Assembly: GCA_049115955.1 (NCBI GenBank)
Contig: JAGDZJ010000019.1
Span: 90,021 to 154,020 of the forward strand
Direction of reading: 5' to 3'
Source: Salinispirillum sp049115955
Lineage (GTDB): Bacteria; Pseudomonadota; Gammaproteobacteria; Pseudomonadales; Natronospirillaceae
DNA: 64,000 bases
In this document: positions 1-9,360 of the stretch, piece after piece
Layout: every line of letters starts with the position of its first letter
Position numbering within the stretch: position 1 is the first letter of the stretch
Notes under the pieces: generated by a model
Database searches by the model: none
What the model was told of the DNA's origin: nothing
What the model saw: only the letters and a program-made list of their open reading frames with translations
Program-made: the position numbers and the translations under genes

Positions 1-2109
1 CAGATAAAGACGAATGCGTGTGCCCTTACCCAGTTGTGACTCTAATAAGACATCGCCGCCCGACTGTTTGACAAAGCCATAGACCAGACTCAGCCCTAAT
101 CCACTGCCTTGCCCTACAGGTTTGGTAGTGAAGAACGGCTCCCAGACGCGTGCCATAACCTCCGAGGTCATACCCATACCCGTATCACGGACTTCAATTT
201 CGACCTGACCGGAAGATCCTTTCGTTGTCAGGGTTCGGGTACACAAGGTCAAGGTGCCACCGTCCGGCATCGCGGCGCTTGCGTTGATCACCAAGTTCAA
301 TAACGCATTTTCCAACTGCGAAGGGTCGACCCACACCTGAGTGCTGTCGGTACTGAGTTCAAAGTTCACCGCCACTTGTGGCGACACACTGTATTCTAAT
401 AAGTCGGCCATGCCTTCAATCAGGCCGCTGACATCGGTCAGCTCCGGGTTAAGCTGCTGTTTGCGTGAAAACGCCAGCAAACGCTCAACCAGATGTGCAC
501 CGCGTTCGGCAACACCCAAGGCACGTTCGGCGTAATGCTTTTCTTGTTCGGGTAGACGGGTTGAGCCTTGCAGCAATTGCAGGTTACCGACTAAGGCGGC
601 CAGCAGGTTATTGAAGTCGTGCGCAACCCCGCCAATCAACTGCCCCAAGGCTTCCATTTTTTGTGCTTGCTGCAACTGGTGTTCTACGGCACGGCGCTCG
701 GTCAAGTCACTGTACAGGGTCACAAAGCCGCCGTTCGGCATCGGCTGGCTGCGAAATTCAATCACTTTACCGCTGTGGTAGTGGCGCTCAAAGGTTTGCG
801 CTTGTTCACTGCGCAGGTCGTTCACCTGCTGCATATCGATGGTTTGATGGTCGAACGACAGGTTACGAAAATCTTCTTTCGCCATCAGTGTCTGAACGGC
901 TTGCAAGGTCATACCGCGCGCCACGTCATGCGCCGACAGATCAAACAACTCCACGTATCGCGTATTCCACGCCAACAATTTCTGGTCGGCAGAAAACACG
1001 CTTAGGCCATCGTTCATGGTATCCAGCACGGTTTCCAACAAGCGTTTTTGTACGTCGAGGTCACGGCTGATCTCCACCATGCGCAAGGAATCGTCACGAA
1101 ACACCTGATACGTGCGCGCTAATTCACCAATCTCGTCGTGCCGTTGAATCATCGGTTGCGAAACATCGTGCCGCCCTTCCGCCAAATGCGTCATGTCATC
1201 GGTCACGGTTTGTAGGTCGCGCGTCATGCGCACCATAAAGACCGCACTTTCGATCAAAGCCGCTAAGGCTAGCAGGGCAACCAATAAAATCCCTAAACGA
1301 CCCCGTTGCACGGCTTCGGACAACTGTTCGCGCTGCGCCGACAAAGCCGTTTGCACTTGCGTGACGTAGTCCTGTACGGCGAAGGTCAATGCTTCTGACT
1401 GCGCACGAATACTGGCAAACAAGACATTTTTCTGTGCGGCTACGCGGGCACGTTGGTGCAATAAGCCTTGCGCCGCCTGCACCAACTGACGCACATCCTG
1501 TTGCGCCGCCAACGTCAGGCCCGGCTGCGCCGCGTTTTCTGCTTCCATGGCCTGCAACGCCTGCAATACGGCCGCTGCCTGTGCGGCGTTGGCGGCTTCC
1601 AGGTTCAAGGGTTGTAATAGCCAAGCGAGCGTTTGTTGGGCGGGCGTGGTAGCTGGTTGCAGGAATTGCTGTTGCCAGTCCGACAGTTCGAACTGCAGCA
1701 CCCGCAAGTCTTCTAGCAGAAACAACTCTTGCTCCACCAGCTCGGTCAAGCTGCGCAGCTGGGTGTGCAGGCGATCTACCTGAACATTCAGCTCCTGCCG
1801 TATCGTGGGGTCAGACAATGCGGCAACCTGCTGCTGCAATAAGAGAAAGCGCTCTTCCAGTTCTGCGCGTTCGGTCTGCAATTGAAACGGTACGGCGGAC
1901 TCCCCAACATAAGGGCCTAGGGCAGCAATCTGTGCTGCACGTTCGGCCAAACTCATGGCGGTGGAGACATCAACGAGGGTACGCGCTTGTGCGTCGGAGG
2001 CAGTGCGCTCGGTCTGCGCCAGTGCCCACCAGCCGACAATACCAAGGCTGAGTGTTAACACAGCCAGCACCAGCATGGTGAGCGGTGCGCGCTGCCGTAG
2101 ACTACGCAA
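1..2109 (-). CDS. TorS-like sensor histidine kinase (3' end cut by window edge)
   Basis: Membrane sensor kinase that should phosphorylate the OmpR-type regulator encoded just upstream. Reading the minus strand gives an N-terminal membrane helix (LVLAVLTLSLGIVGWWAL), a helical Gln/Ala-rich periplasmic region of about 250 residues, a second membrane helix, a HAMP-like segment, a PAS domain (MNDGLSVFSADQKLLAWN), a HisKA box GGVAHDFNNLL near residue 496 with the phospho-His, and an HATPase with an N box (NLVINASAAMPDGG) and G box (GSGLGLSMVYGF). About 703 residues lie in the window and the frame is still open at base 1, so a receiver domain may follow. I prefer the TTG at 2109, which overlaps the regulator stop codon and adds a basic cytoplasmic leader. 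The alternative is the ATG at 2076. The long helical sensor resembles TorS, but no tor genes are seen, so the ligand is unknown. Confidence 0.85.
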   Translation of the reverse strand, partial: MRSLRQRAPLTMLVLAVLTLSLGIVGWWALAQTERTASDAQARTLVDVSTAMSLAERAAQIAALGPYVGESAVPFQLQTERAELEERFLLLQQQVAALSDPTIRQELNVQVDRLHTQLRSLTELVEQELFLLEDLRVLQFELSDWQQQFLQPATTPAQQTLAWLLQPLNLEAANAAQAAAVLQALQAMEAENAAQPGLTLAAQQDVRQLVQAAQGLLHQRARVAAQKNVLFASIRAQSEALTFAVQDYVTQVQTALSAQREQLSEAVQRGRLGILLVALLALAALIESAVFMVRMTRDLQTVTDDMTHLAEGRHDVSQPMIQRHDEIGELARTYQVFRDDSLRMVEISRDLDVQKRLLETVLDTMNDGLSVFSADQKLLAWNTRYVELFDLSAHDVARGMTLQAVQTLMAKEDFRNLSFDHQTIDMQQVNDLRSEQAQTFERHYHSGKVIEFRSQPMPNGGFVTLYSDLTERRAVEHQLQQAQKMEALGQLIGGVAHDFNNLLAALVGNLQLLQGSTRLPEQEKHYAERALGVAERGAHLVERLLAFSRKQQLNPELTDVSGLIEGMADLLEYSVSPQVAVNFELSTDSTQVWVDPSQLENALLNLVINASAAMPDGGTLTLCTRTLTTKGSSGQVEIEVRDTGMGMTSEVMARVWEPFFTTKPVGQGSGLGLSLVYGFVKQSGGDVLLESQLGKGTRIRLYL

Positions 2110-2830
2110 GGCGACGCACGTCCGAGGCAAAAAGATAGCCCACGCCGCGCTCGGTACGAATGTATTGGGGTTGGCGTGGATTGGGTTCGATTTTCCGGCG
2201 TAAGCGCAAAATCAGCACATCAATCGTGCGGTCGTACACGGTAGCGTCCAGCCCCCGCGAGTGTTCCAGCAGTTGCTCGCGGCTCCACACACGCGACGGC
2301 GCACGCACAAAAGCTTCGAGCAAATTGAATTCGGCGTAGGTTAAGTCGACCCGTTGGCCACGGGTGTCGGTCAATTCACGAGCAGTAAAATCCAGAATCC
2401 ACTGCCCAAAGGCAAAGCGTTCATGCGCTTCGTTAACGGGTGTTTCCGCAGGCTGCAATTGACGTGATCGGCGCAGCAAGGCGTGCACACGCGCTAGCAG
2501 TTCACGCAAATTAAAGGGTTTCATTAGGAAGTCGTCAGCCGCCAGTTCGAGGCTCAGAATCCGGTCGGTTTCATCGCCTTTGCCGGTCAACATCATGATG
2601 GGAACGGCGCTGGTCTGGCGCAACTCACGCGCCAGAGCCAAGCCGTCTTCACGTTCCAGCTTCAGATCCAGAATCACTAAGGCAATGTCAAAGCGCGCCA
2701 AGGCGGCGCGCATATCTTGCCCGTTGGCCACGGTATGCACCGCGTACCCCTGTGCCGACAGCGCGTCATTCAGCAGCGCGCGCATGTCGGGGTCGTCATC
2801 GACCACCAGTAAATGATCTGTTTCGGGCAT
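2102..2830 (-). CDS. OmpR/PhoB-family response regulator
   Basis: Two-component DNA-binding regulator of 242 residues. The receiver domain (about 5-120) has the acidic pair VVDDDPD, the phospho-Asp in LVILDLKLERED, the Thr in MMLTGKG and the Lys in LMKPF. The C-terminal winged helix (about 140-235) has the family features LTYAEFNLLEAFV, the recognition-helix region DRTIDVLILRLRRKIEP and the wing RGVGYLF. It is read with the kinase that follows, whose likely start overlaps its stop codon. Its own start is 58 bases downstream of the fruA stop, on the same strand as the fructose PTS genes, so it may be co-transcribed with them. That would be unusual, because fru operons are normally controlled by FruR. 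The signal and targets cannot be read from the sequence. Confidence 0.92.
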   Translation of the reverse strand: MPETDHLLVVDDDPDMRALLNDALSAQGYAVHTVANGQDMRAALARFDIALVILDLKLEREDGLALARELRQTSAVPIMMLTGKGDETDRILSLELAADDFLMKPFNLRELLARVHALLRRSRQLQPAETPVNEAHERFAFGQWILDFTARELTDTRGQRVDLTYAEFNLLEAFVRAPSRVWSREQLLEHSRGLDATVYDRTIDVLILRLRRKIEPNPRQPQYIRTERGVGYLFASDVRRLA

Positions 2831-2888
2831 TATCTGGTTCTCTCTGAGACCCTTTGAGGTCCAACTATTTGTTACCTAATGTACCACA

Positions 2889-4277
2889 TCACGCAGCGCT
2901 TACTTCCGCTTCGACGGGTTTCTTCAAGCCCACCAACGCTGCAGTGGTCACCAGCGTACCGGCAACGATAGCAACGGCATACAGCGCCAGATTGCCTACC
3001 GCGTTAGGAATTGCCAACACGAAGATACCACCATGCGGAGCCGCCAAGGTAGCACCGAAGGCCATGGTCAAGGCGCCTGCGACCGCAGAACCTAGCATCA
3101 GCGAAGGAATCACGCGGATAGGATCTTTCACCGCGAACGGTATCGCACCCTCGGTAATGAAACACAGCCCCAGCACGCCAGCGGCTTTACCGGCTTCGCG
3201 TTCTGCGGCGTTGAAGCGATTGCGCGCAATCATAATTGCCAACGCAATGCCCAGCGGCGGCGTCATACCCGCCGCCATGGCAGCAGCGATGGGTCCCGTG
3301 ATGCCTTCACCCAGCAAACCGACGGACACGGTATAGGCTGCTTTGTTGATTGGCCCACCCATATCAATGGCCATCATGCCGCCGATTAATATACCCAACA
3401 TAACTGCGTTGGTGCCGGTCAAACCGCGCAGGAAATCGGTCATGGCAGTGTTCAACCAAGCCACAGGCGTACCGACCACGTAGATCATCAACAAACCGAC
3501 AGCCATCGAGGAAAATAGCGGGACGATCAACACTGGCATCAAGCCTTCCAAATTCTTCGGCAACTTGACGTTATCGACGATGAACTTGGTGATGTAACCG
3601 GCCAAGAAGCCCGCGATGATACCGCCAAGAAAACCCGCCGCCAAAGTCGACGCCAGCATACCGCCGATAAAACCTGGCGCTAAACCGGGTCGATCAGCAA
3701 TAGAGAATGAAATATAACCCGCCAGAATGGCAACCATCAGGTGAAAGGCCGAGCCACCTCCGATTTCCATCAAGGCCCACGCCAGCGACCCTTCGTTTTC
3801 AAACGCTGTGATGCCAAATACAAACGACAAGGCAATCATCAACCCACCCGCAACCACTACGGGCAGCATATAAGACACGCCCGTCAACAGGTGCTTATAT
3901 GGGCCTTTCACTGCACCTCGGCGCTCGGCTTTGATGCCATCAACCTGCGCGGCCAAATCACCACCCTGCACCACCGCGTGGCTGAACGCAGCGGTGAGTA
4001 CCGCTTGGGTATTTTTAACCGCTTCGCCGGTCGAGGTTTCATACACTTTTTTACCCGCAAAGCGCGTCATATCAACGTGCGTATCGGCGGCGATAATCAC
4101 CACATCCGCTGCGGCGATATCGCTGTCGGTTAGGGTGTTTTTGGCCCCGACGGAGCCCTGAGTTTCTACCTTAATATCATGACCCTGCGCCTGCGCTGTT
4201 TTTTCCAGCGCCGACGCGGCCATAAAGGTATGGGCAATGCCGGTGGGGCAAGAGGTTATAGCAACGATCTTGGCCAT
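2889..4277 (-). CDS. fruA: Fructose PTS enzyme IIBC
   Basis: Inner-membrane permease that takes up fructose and phosphorylates it to fructose 1-phosphate. At 462 residues it is shorter than E. coli FruA (563), because it has one IIB domain and no degenerate B' copy. The IIB domain (about 1-100) starts with the phospho-cysteine motif SCPTGIAHTFMAA (Cys9). The IIC domain (about 120-455) is a run of hydrophobic helices, with GGPINKAAYT and the conserved FITEGAIPF region. It is the last of the three fructose genes, 63 bases after fruK, and receives phosphate from the IIA domain of FruB. Confidence 0.96.
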   Translation of the reverse strand: MAKIVAITSCPTGIAHTFMAASALEKTAQAQGHDIKVETQGSVGAKNTLTDSDIAAADVVIIAADTHVDMTRFAGKKVYETSTGEAVKNTQAVLTAAFSHAVVQGGDLAAQVDGIKAERRGAVKGPYKHLLTGVSYMLPVVVAGGLMIALSFVFGITAFENEGSLAWALMEIGGGSAFHLMVAILAGYISFSIADRPGLAPGFIGGMLASTLAAGFLGGIIAGFLAGYITKFIVDNVKLPKNLEGLMPVLIVPLFSSMAVGLLMIYVVGTPVAWLNTAMTDFLRGLTGTNAVMLGILIGGMMAIDMGGPINKAAYTVSVGLLGEGITGPIAAAMAAGMTPPLGIALAIMIARNRFNAAEREAGKAAGVLGLCFITEGAIPFAVKDPIRVIPSLMLGSAVAGALTMAFGATLAAPHGGIFVLAIPNAVGNLALYAVAIVAGTLVTTAALVGLKKPVEAEVSAA

Positions 4278-4340
4278 GGTTCTTTCCTCGTTAGTTTACC
4301 TGTATCAGGCGTTTTTGTTGTTTTGACGATTCTTCTTGCT

Positions 4341-5288
4341 TTAGACGACGTCGGTTTGCACCACCACGCTCTCGGCGTAGCGCTTTAAATCGGCGTCGGT
4401 TGGGCGATAAGGCCCAATGGTTTCTACCGCACTCATCGCGTAGGCGGTGGCTAAGCGGGCTTGCTCAGTCAGTGATAAATTCTGTACCTGTCCGAGCAGC
4501 AACCCGGCCACCATGGCGTCACCCGCCCCCACCGTAGTGCGCACAGTGACAGGCCCCGGCAAGGCGGATACCGCCTGCTGAGCCGTAACTAAGAGCGCGC
4601 CTTCGGCGCCACGCGACACCACCACTTGCCCGATGCCTTGCGCCACCAAGGCTTGTGCTTGGGCTAGGCAGTCTTGAACGGTGGTGGTCGCGCCGCCGGC
4701 CAGCTCAGCTAATTCATGCTCGTTCGGTTTGATCAGATCAGGGCAGGCTTCTACCGCCGCCCGCAAAGCCGCACCGCTGGCGTCCACCGCCACCTTGGCC
4801 CCACGGGCGTGCAGCAACTCAACCCAGCGCGCGTAAATATCCGTAGGCACGCCTTGCGGCAGGCTACCCGCCAACAGATACCAATCCGCCTGAGGGCCGT
4901 TACGTAGTTCGTCTTCCAAGTGCTGCAGTTGGCGCTCGGTGGGTGTGAAACCGGGTGCATTGAGATCCGTCACTTGGTGCGTAGCGGTATCCACCACTTT
5001 AATGTTGGTGCGCGTATTACCTGACAGTCGAATGCAGCGATCAATCAAGTTCACTTGATTAAAAAGCCGCACGAAGCGATGGTCATTGTCTGTGCCTAAA
5101 AAGCCGGTCACCCCAGTGGCACAACCCGCAGCGCTCAACAAAGCGGCCACATTAATGCCTTTGCCGCCCGCGTCCTGCTGCTCAGCCGTCAGGCGATTCA
5201 CTGCACCGACCCGTAACTGTTCGACATTCAAGGTCCAGTCGATGGCCGGGTTCAAGGTGACGGTGATAACCCGCAAGCGCTCACTCAT
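4341..5288 (-). CDS. fruK: 1-phosphofructokinase
   Basis: PfkB-family kinase converting fructose 1-phosphate and ATP to fructose 1,6-bisphosphate. The 315 residues fit the family. Visible motifs are the N-terminal substrate region NPAIDWTL, the glycine motif GGKGINVAALL, and the C-terminal ATP/catalytic motif TVGAGDAMVAG, in which the Asp is the catalytic base. The start ATG overlaps the fruB stop by four bases (ATGA), indicating translational coupling in the fruB-fruK-fruA operon. Confidence 0.96.
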   Translation of the reverse strand: MSERLRVITVTLNPAIDWTLNVEQLRVGAVNRLTAEQQDAGGKGINVAALLSAAGCATGVTGFLGTDNDHRFVRLFNQVNLIDRCIRLSGNTRTNIKVVDTATHQVTDLNAPGFTPTERQLQHLEDELRNGPQADWYLLAGSLPQGVPTDIYARWVELLHARGAKVAVDASGAALRAAVEACPDLIKPNEHELAELAGGATTTVQDCLAQAQALVAQGIGQVVVSRGAEGALLVTAQQAVSALPGPVTVRTTVGAGDAMVAGLLLGQVQNLSLTEQARLATAYAMSAVETIGPYRPTDADLKRYAESVVVQTDVV

Positions 5289-7771
5289 TGCTCGCCTCCA
5301 AGGCCCACTTCCAAGGCACGTACTTCGGGTGCTGTGGTCATCTGCAAAGCTTGTTGCGCCAGCGCTTGGCAGTCGGCGAGACTGACCTCACGCAACCGTT
5401 GTTTTATGCTTGGAATAGCCCGCGCATTCATCGACAGCTCGGTCACGCCAAGGCCTATCAGTATTTGCGCCGCCAAAGGCTCTGCCGCCACCCCACCACA
5501 CACACCAACCCAACGGTTATGCGCCTTGGCAGCGATGCAGGTGTTGTTGATCATGTGCAAAACGGCCGGGTGCAAAGCATCGGCTTGCTGTGCAACGGCG
5601 GGATTCATGCGGTCCATCGCTAAGGTGTATTGCGTGAGGTCATTGGTGCCGACGGAGAAGAAGTCGGCCTCTTGCGCGAAGGCGTGCGCTAAAGCAACAG
5701 CCGAAGGCACTTCGATCATGATGCCAATATCGACCGGCTCAGCATTGAGCGACACGCGCACCTCTTCTGCCAGTGCTTTCGCTTGGCGCAACTCTTCCAG
5801 CGTACCGATCATCGGAAACATGATTTTCAATGGGCCGTGCGCACTGGCGCGATAAATCGCCCGGAGCTGGGTGCGGAACAGTTTGGGTTCTTGCAAGCAC
5901 AAACGAATGCCGCGCACGCCGAGAAACGGGTTTTCTTCGTGCGGGAGATTCAGGTAAGGCACGACCTTGTCGCCGCCAATGTCCAGCGTACGGATGATCA
6001 GCGGAAAGCCATTCAGGGTTTCCACCATGGCGCTATAGGCGGCGTACTGCTCATCTTCGCTCGGGGCGGTATCGCGACCGAGGAATAAAAACTCTGAACG
6101 CAGTAAGCCGACGCCTTCGCCGCCGTGTTCCAACACCTCTGCGGTATCGTCGACGGAGCCAATGTTACCTACCACCTCAATGCGTGCGGCATCGACGGTC
6201 AGCGCGGGCGCGAAACGTTCTTCAAAAGCCACTTGTCGCGCCATGTCTCCGGCGCGCTGGCACTGTTCGGCCAAGGCAATATCGGCGTCGGTAGGTTGGG
6301 TTACCAAGGTGCCCGTATCACCGTCGGCGATCACGCGGCCTTCTTGCGCATACTGCGCCAGTTCAAGTACGGCGGCACCCATACCGACCAGCGCCGGGAT
6401 TCCCAAAGCACGGGCGAGAATGGCGGTGTGCGACGTTGGACCACCCTGAGCGGTTACTATGGCCAGCACGCGTTCTTTATCTAAGGAAGCGGTTTGCGAA
6501 GGCGTAAGATCAGCCGCCACCAGAATAGCGGGGGCAGACAGCACCGGCGCATTGCTGCCAATGGCATTGGGGTCGAGCAGTGCCAACACGCGCTGCCCGA
6601 GGTCTAGCCAATCAGCCGCGCGCGCGGCTAGGCGCGTATCAGCGACCTGGCTTTGTTCTTCGGCGCGCGCCGACAATACCTGCCACCAGGCTTGTGCGGC
6701 GGATACGCCATCGCGCAGCGCCACACGCACATCCGCAATGGCTTCAGGGTCGGCCAGTAACGCACGGTGGGCTCGAAAAATGCCTTGCTGGTCGGACTGT
6801 TGTGCCTGTTCGGCCTCGGCAATCAGTTGATCCAAGTCCTGCTGAGCTTGGGCCAGTGCAGCGTCCAGTTTGCTTTGTTCTGCGCTCACACCGGCTGCGA
6901 CGGCAGTAATGTGAATGCGGGCAGGTTGCCAAACATGCACGGGTGCAATGGCAATACCCGGCGCACCGGCACCGCCCTTAAAATGCGCACCAACGTAATC
7001 TCGCTGGGTAATATTCACCGGTGCTGCAGCCAGCTCTTCGCCGATCTCATCACCAAGGCCACTGGCAATACCGGCGCTCAAAGCGGCCAAGGCAGCGTCT
7101 GCATCTGAACCCTGAGCCGACAGCGTCAGTTCTGCACCACCGGAAACGCCTAAGCGCAACAGCCCAGACATGGCTTTGCCGTCACTGGTTTTGGCACCAT
7201 GGCGGACGCGAATTTCAGCGTCGAATTGCTTGGCGATTTCCACAAATTCCGTAGCCGGGCGGGCGTGCAGCCCGGCCCCTTTTGGATATGTAACCGTGAG
7301 TGTGGTGGCGAAATCAGGCAGTGCAGGCTCGGCAACGGGGGTCACGTCACCGTTCAACACTTGAACGATGCGTTCCACCTGCATTGTCTGCGCCAACTCG
7401 TCGGCCAGCTCGGGGCTTGCCAACACATCGGTCAGGTTTGACAACACCTGTATGTGTTCGTCTGACCGTGCGGCGATGCCCACCACAAGGTGCGCTTTTT
7501 CGCCGTCTTTCCACTCCACGCCCGCAGGCAACTGCAAGACTGCAATGCCGGTATGGTGAATGTGGTCGCGGTCTTGCTGCAAACCATGCGGAATAGCGAT
7601 GCCGTTGCCCAGTAGCGTGTTCGCTACTTCTTCACGGCCGCACATGCTGACAATGTATGCAGGGTCCATAAACCCGGCATCGACCAGCAGTTGACCTACC
7701 TGTTCAATAGCGTGGTTTTTATCCGTTGCCGATTGTCCGAGGGCAACGGTCTCTGAGGTCAGTTCAAGCAC
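5285..7771 (-). CDS. fruB: Multiphosphoryl transfer protein, IIA-HPr-EI fusion
   Basis: Cytoplasmic phosphate relay from PEP to FruA. Three PTS modules are fused in one chain. IIA-Fru covers about 1-140 (active His in IAIPHG), HPr about 155-240 (active His in LHARPATEF), and enzyme I about 260 to the end (phospho-His in GGPTSHTAILARALGIPALVG, PEP-binding VGTNDLTQYTLAMDR, catalytic Cys in GVCGG). E. coli FruB lacks the EI module; Pseudomonas-type FruB has it, so this system needs no separate PtsI. I place the start at GTG 7771, eight bases after a GGAG, giving 828 residues. The longer frame opening at ATG 7849 has a leader with no family resemblance and no ribosome site. Confidence 0.93.
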   Translation of the reverse strand: MLELTSETVALGQSATDKNHAIEQVGQLLVDAGFMDPAYIVSMCGREEVANTLLGNGIAIPHGLQQDRDHIHHTGIAVLQLPAGVEWKDGEKAHLVVGIAARSDEHIQVLSNLTDVLASPELADELAQTMQVERIVQVLNGDVTPVAEPALPDFATTLTVTYPKGAGLHARPATEFVEIAKQFDAEIRVRHGAKTSDGKAMSGLLRLGVSGGAELTLSAQGSDADAALAALSAGIASGLGDEIGEELAAAPVNITQRDYVGAHFKGGAGAPGIAIAPVHVWQPARIHITAVAAGVSAEQSKLDAALAQAQQDLDQLIAEAEQAQQSDQQGIFRAHRALLADPEAIADVRVALRDGVSAAQAWWQVLSARAEEQSQVADTRLAARAADWLDLGQRVLALLDPNAIGSNAPVLSAPAILVAADLTPSQTASLDKERVLAIVTAQGGPTSHTAILARALGIPALVGMGAAVLELAQYAQEGRVIADGDTGTLVTQPTDADIALAEQCQRAGDMARQVAFEERFAPALTVDAARIEVVGNIGSVDDTAEVLEHGGEGVGLLRSEFLFLGRDTAPSEDEQYAAYSAMVETLNGFPLIIRTLDIGGDKVVPYLNLPHEENPFLGVRGIRLCLQEPKLFRTQLRAIYRASAHGPLKIMFPMIGTLEELRQAKALAEEVRVSLNAEPVDIGIMIEVPSAVALAHAFAQEADFFSVGTNDLTQYTLAMDRMNPAVAQQADALHPAVLHMINNTCIAAKAHNRWVGVCGGVAAEPLAAQILIGLGVTELSMNARAIPSIKQRLREVSLADCQALAQQALQMTTAPEVRALEVGLGGEQ

Positions 7772-8009
7772 GGCACAGTCTCCGAATGAATTGAGCGTGC
7801 GCGCACTATGAGGGGAGAAAATGAACCGTAAATGTCGTTTGTGTTTCAATTATTACAATAGAAATTTCCCTAGCCAGATCTTCGCAGGTGAAGATTCTAT
7901 GGCGATTCGTTCACGCACTATTAGGCGAATTTCTCCTTGCAGGCAGGATTCTAAGGAAAGCAGCTTATGCTAGGATTGTGTGCTGATTGATTCACTGACT
8001 GGTCAACTT

Positions 8010-8043
8010 TGAAACGGTTTCATGTACAATGGAAACGTTTTCA
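8010..8043 (+). promoter_or_regulatory. Twin LacI-type operators flanking a -10 box
   Basis: Two near-palindromes with CG at or near the centre occur here: TGAAACGGTTTCA at 8010-8022 and TGGAAACGTTTTCA at 8030-8043. The hexamer TACAAT (8025-8030) lies between them and fits a -10 box. Such sites are typical of LacI/GalR-family regulators, which include FruR/Cra (consensus TGAAACGTTTCA). The position fits repression of the permease gene starting at 8091 and possibly of divergent fruB. No LacI-family gene lies in the window, so the binder is inferred. Confidence 0.6.
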
Positions 8044-8090
8044 AGCATCTCAACACAGCACCCCAGTATTTAACCCTTATAGGAACCACA

Positions 8091-9272
8091 ATGGATCACG
8101 TTCTGCCTTCGCAGCAGCGGGTGACGTCGCATTGGCGACCCACTATTACTTATTTTCTGATGTTTATCGGTATTGGCATGATCGGTGGCATTCTTGGCCC
8201 GGCCTTGCCTTTTTTGGCCGAGCAAAGTGGCTCCACCATGAGTCAAATTGCCATACTGTTTACCGCCAGAGCGTTGGGGAACATGACGGGCTCTGTCATT
8301 TCCGGTTTTCTACTCGACAAATTTAAAGGCCATCGAGTACTAGTTGGCATGATCACCCTCGCGGTGATTGGCATGATTTTGATGCCCGTCAGTCCGCTAT
8401 TGATTGTTATGACCGTGGTCATCTTTGTACTGGGCTTTGCCGAAGTGTCTATGAACGCGGGCGGCAATGTTATGATCATGTGGTTACACCGAGAACGATC
8501 CGGCCCCTTCATCAGCACCTTGCATTTCTCATATGGGGTGGGGGCTATGGCGGTGCCACTGCTTATCGTGGTAGCGGTTAACAGTGGTATTTCTATCTTA
8601 TGGTCTTTCTGGTTGGTAGCGCTGTACGTTGTTATTGTTGGCGTCTTTCTGGCGCCGCAGAACAGCCCAACCAGCCCATCTAACGACGGTAGTGATCATG
8701 TCGATAAGGTATACGATAAAGCCGTGTTTGTTGGCTTATTGGTGCTGGTCGCTCTGTATGTCGGTATGGAATTGACGTTCGTAGGCTGGATCACTACCTA
8801 CGGGGTAATCAACGGCATGACCCAGGGCGACGCGGCCCTATTGGTTTCTGTGTTCTGGTTCAGCTTGTCTATGGGTCGTCTGCTGGCACTACCTATTTTG
8901 CGAGCAGGGTATTTCACCACGCTGTTGTACAGTTGCTTGAGCCTTGCCGTCGCCATGATGGTGAGTCTCTATGTGGGTGGGCTAAATCTATATCTGTTGA
9001 CCTTTATTTTCGGTTTGTCTCTGTCGGCCATTTTTCCGACGTTGTTCACCCTCGGCAACCAACTAGTGTCGCTGAACGGCAAGCGGACAGGCATGATCTT
9101 CCTAGCCGCTGGCCTCGGTGCGATGGTCGCGCCTACCGTCATTGGCCCACTAATTGAAAACTTCGGCACCGACGCATTGCCTTTACTGCTCGCTGGCATG
9201 CTGAGCCTGAAGGCCATTGGTTTAGCGCTGATCCTTCTGCGCCAGCGCATGACCCGCCAGCGCGCGGCTTAG
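8091..9272 (+). CDS. MFS transporter, sugar-permease-like
   Basis: Inner-membrane major facilitator protein of 393 residues with about 12 hydrophobic helices in two halves, and a hydrophilic central loop near residues 195-215 (QNSPTSPSNDGSDHVDK). The loop after helix 2 has a degenerate MFS motif (LDKFKGHRVLVG). The start is ATG 8091 behind AGGAACCACA. A longer frame from 8022 would begin inside the operator region. Divergent position beside the fructose PTS operon, and the LacI-type operators, suggest a sugar or sugar-alcohol substrate of the FucP-like kind. The substrate itself cannot be assigned. Confidence 0.8.
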   Translation: MDHVLPSQQRVTSHWRPTITYFLMFIGIGMIGGILGPALPFLAEQSGSTMSQIAILFTARALGNMTGSVISGFLLDKFKGHRVLVGMITLAVIGMILMPVSPLLIVMTVVIFVLGFAEVSMNAGGNVMIMWLHRERSGPFISTLHFSYGVGAMAVPLLIVVAVNSGISILWSFWLVALYVVIVGVFLAPQNSPTSPSNDGSDHVDKVYDKAVFVGLLVLVALYVGMELTFVGWITTYGVINGMTQGDAALLVSVFWFSLSMGRLLALPILRAGYFTTLLYSCLSLAVAMMVSLYVGGLNLYLLTFIFGLSLSAIFPTLFTLGNQLVSLNGKRTGMIFLAAGLGAMVAPTVIGPLIENFGTDALPLLLAGMLSLKAIGLALILLRQRMTRQRAA

Positions 9273-9282
9273 GCAAAAAAAA

Positions 9283-9350
9283 GCGCCATAAAGGCGCGAA
9301 AAGGCTTGCTTGAATAACTCTGTAAATAGCCTGCTGGTAACAGCAGGCTA
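9283..9350. terminator. Convergent terminator pair
   Basis: Two hairpins lie between the convergent permease and doxX genes. The first is GCGCC-5 bp loop-GGCGC at 9283-9297, preceded by a run of eight A and followed by GAAAA. The second is a perfect 10-bp stem TAGCCTGCTG with loop GTAA at 9327-9350. They would stop transcription from both sides. Confidence 0.65.
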
Positions 9351-9360
9351 GAAATTCTGC

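Noticed and set aside
1196..1624. 142-codon frame on the minus strand
   Set aside because: It is a shadow of the sensor-kinase gene in another frame; the true frame gives kinase motifs and is open to the window edge.
7862..7930. Possible FruR/Cra operator in front of fruB
   Set aside because: CTTC-N6-GAAG near 7879 and GATTCGTTCA near 7905 are only partial matches to the consensus.
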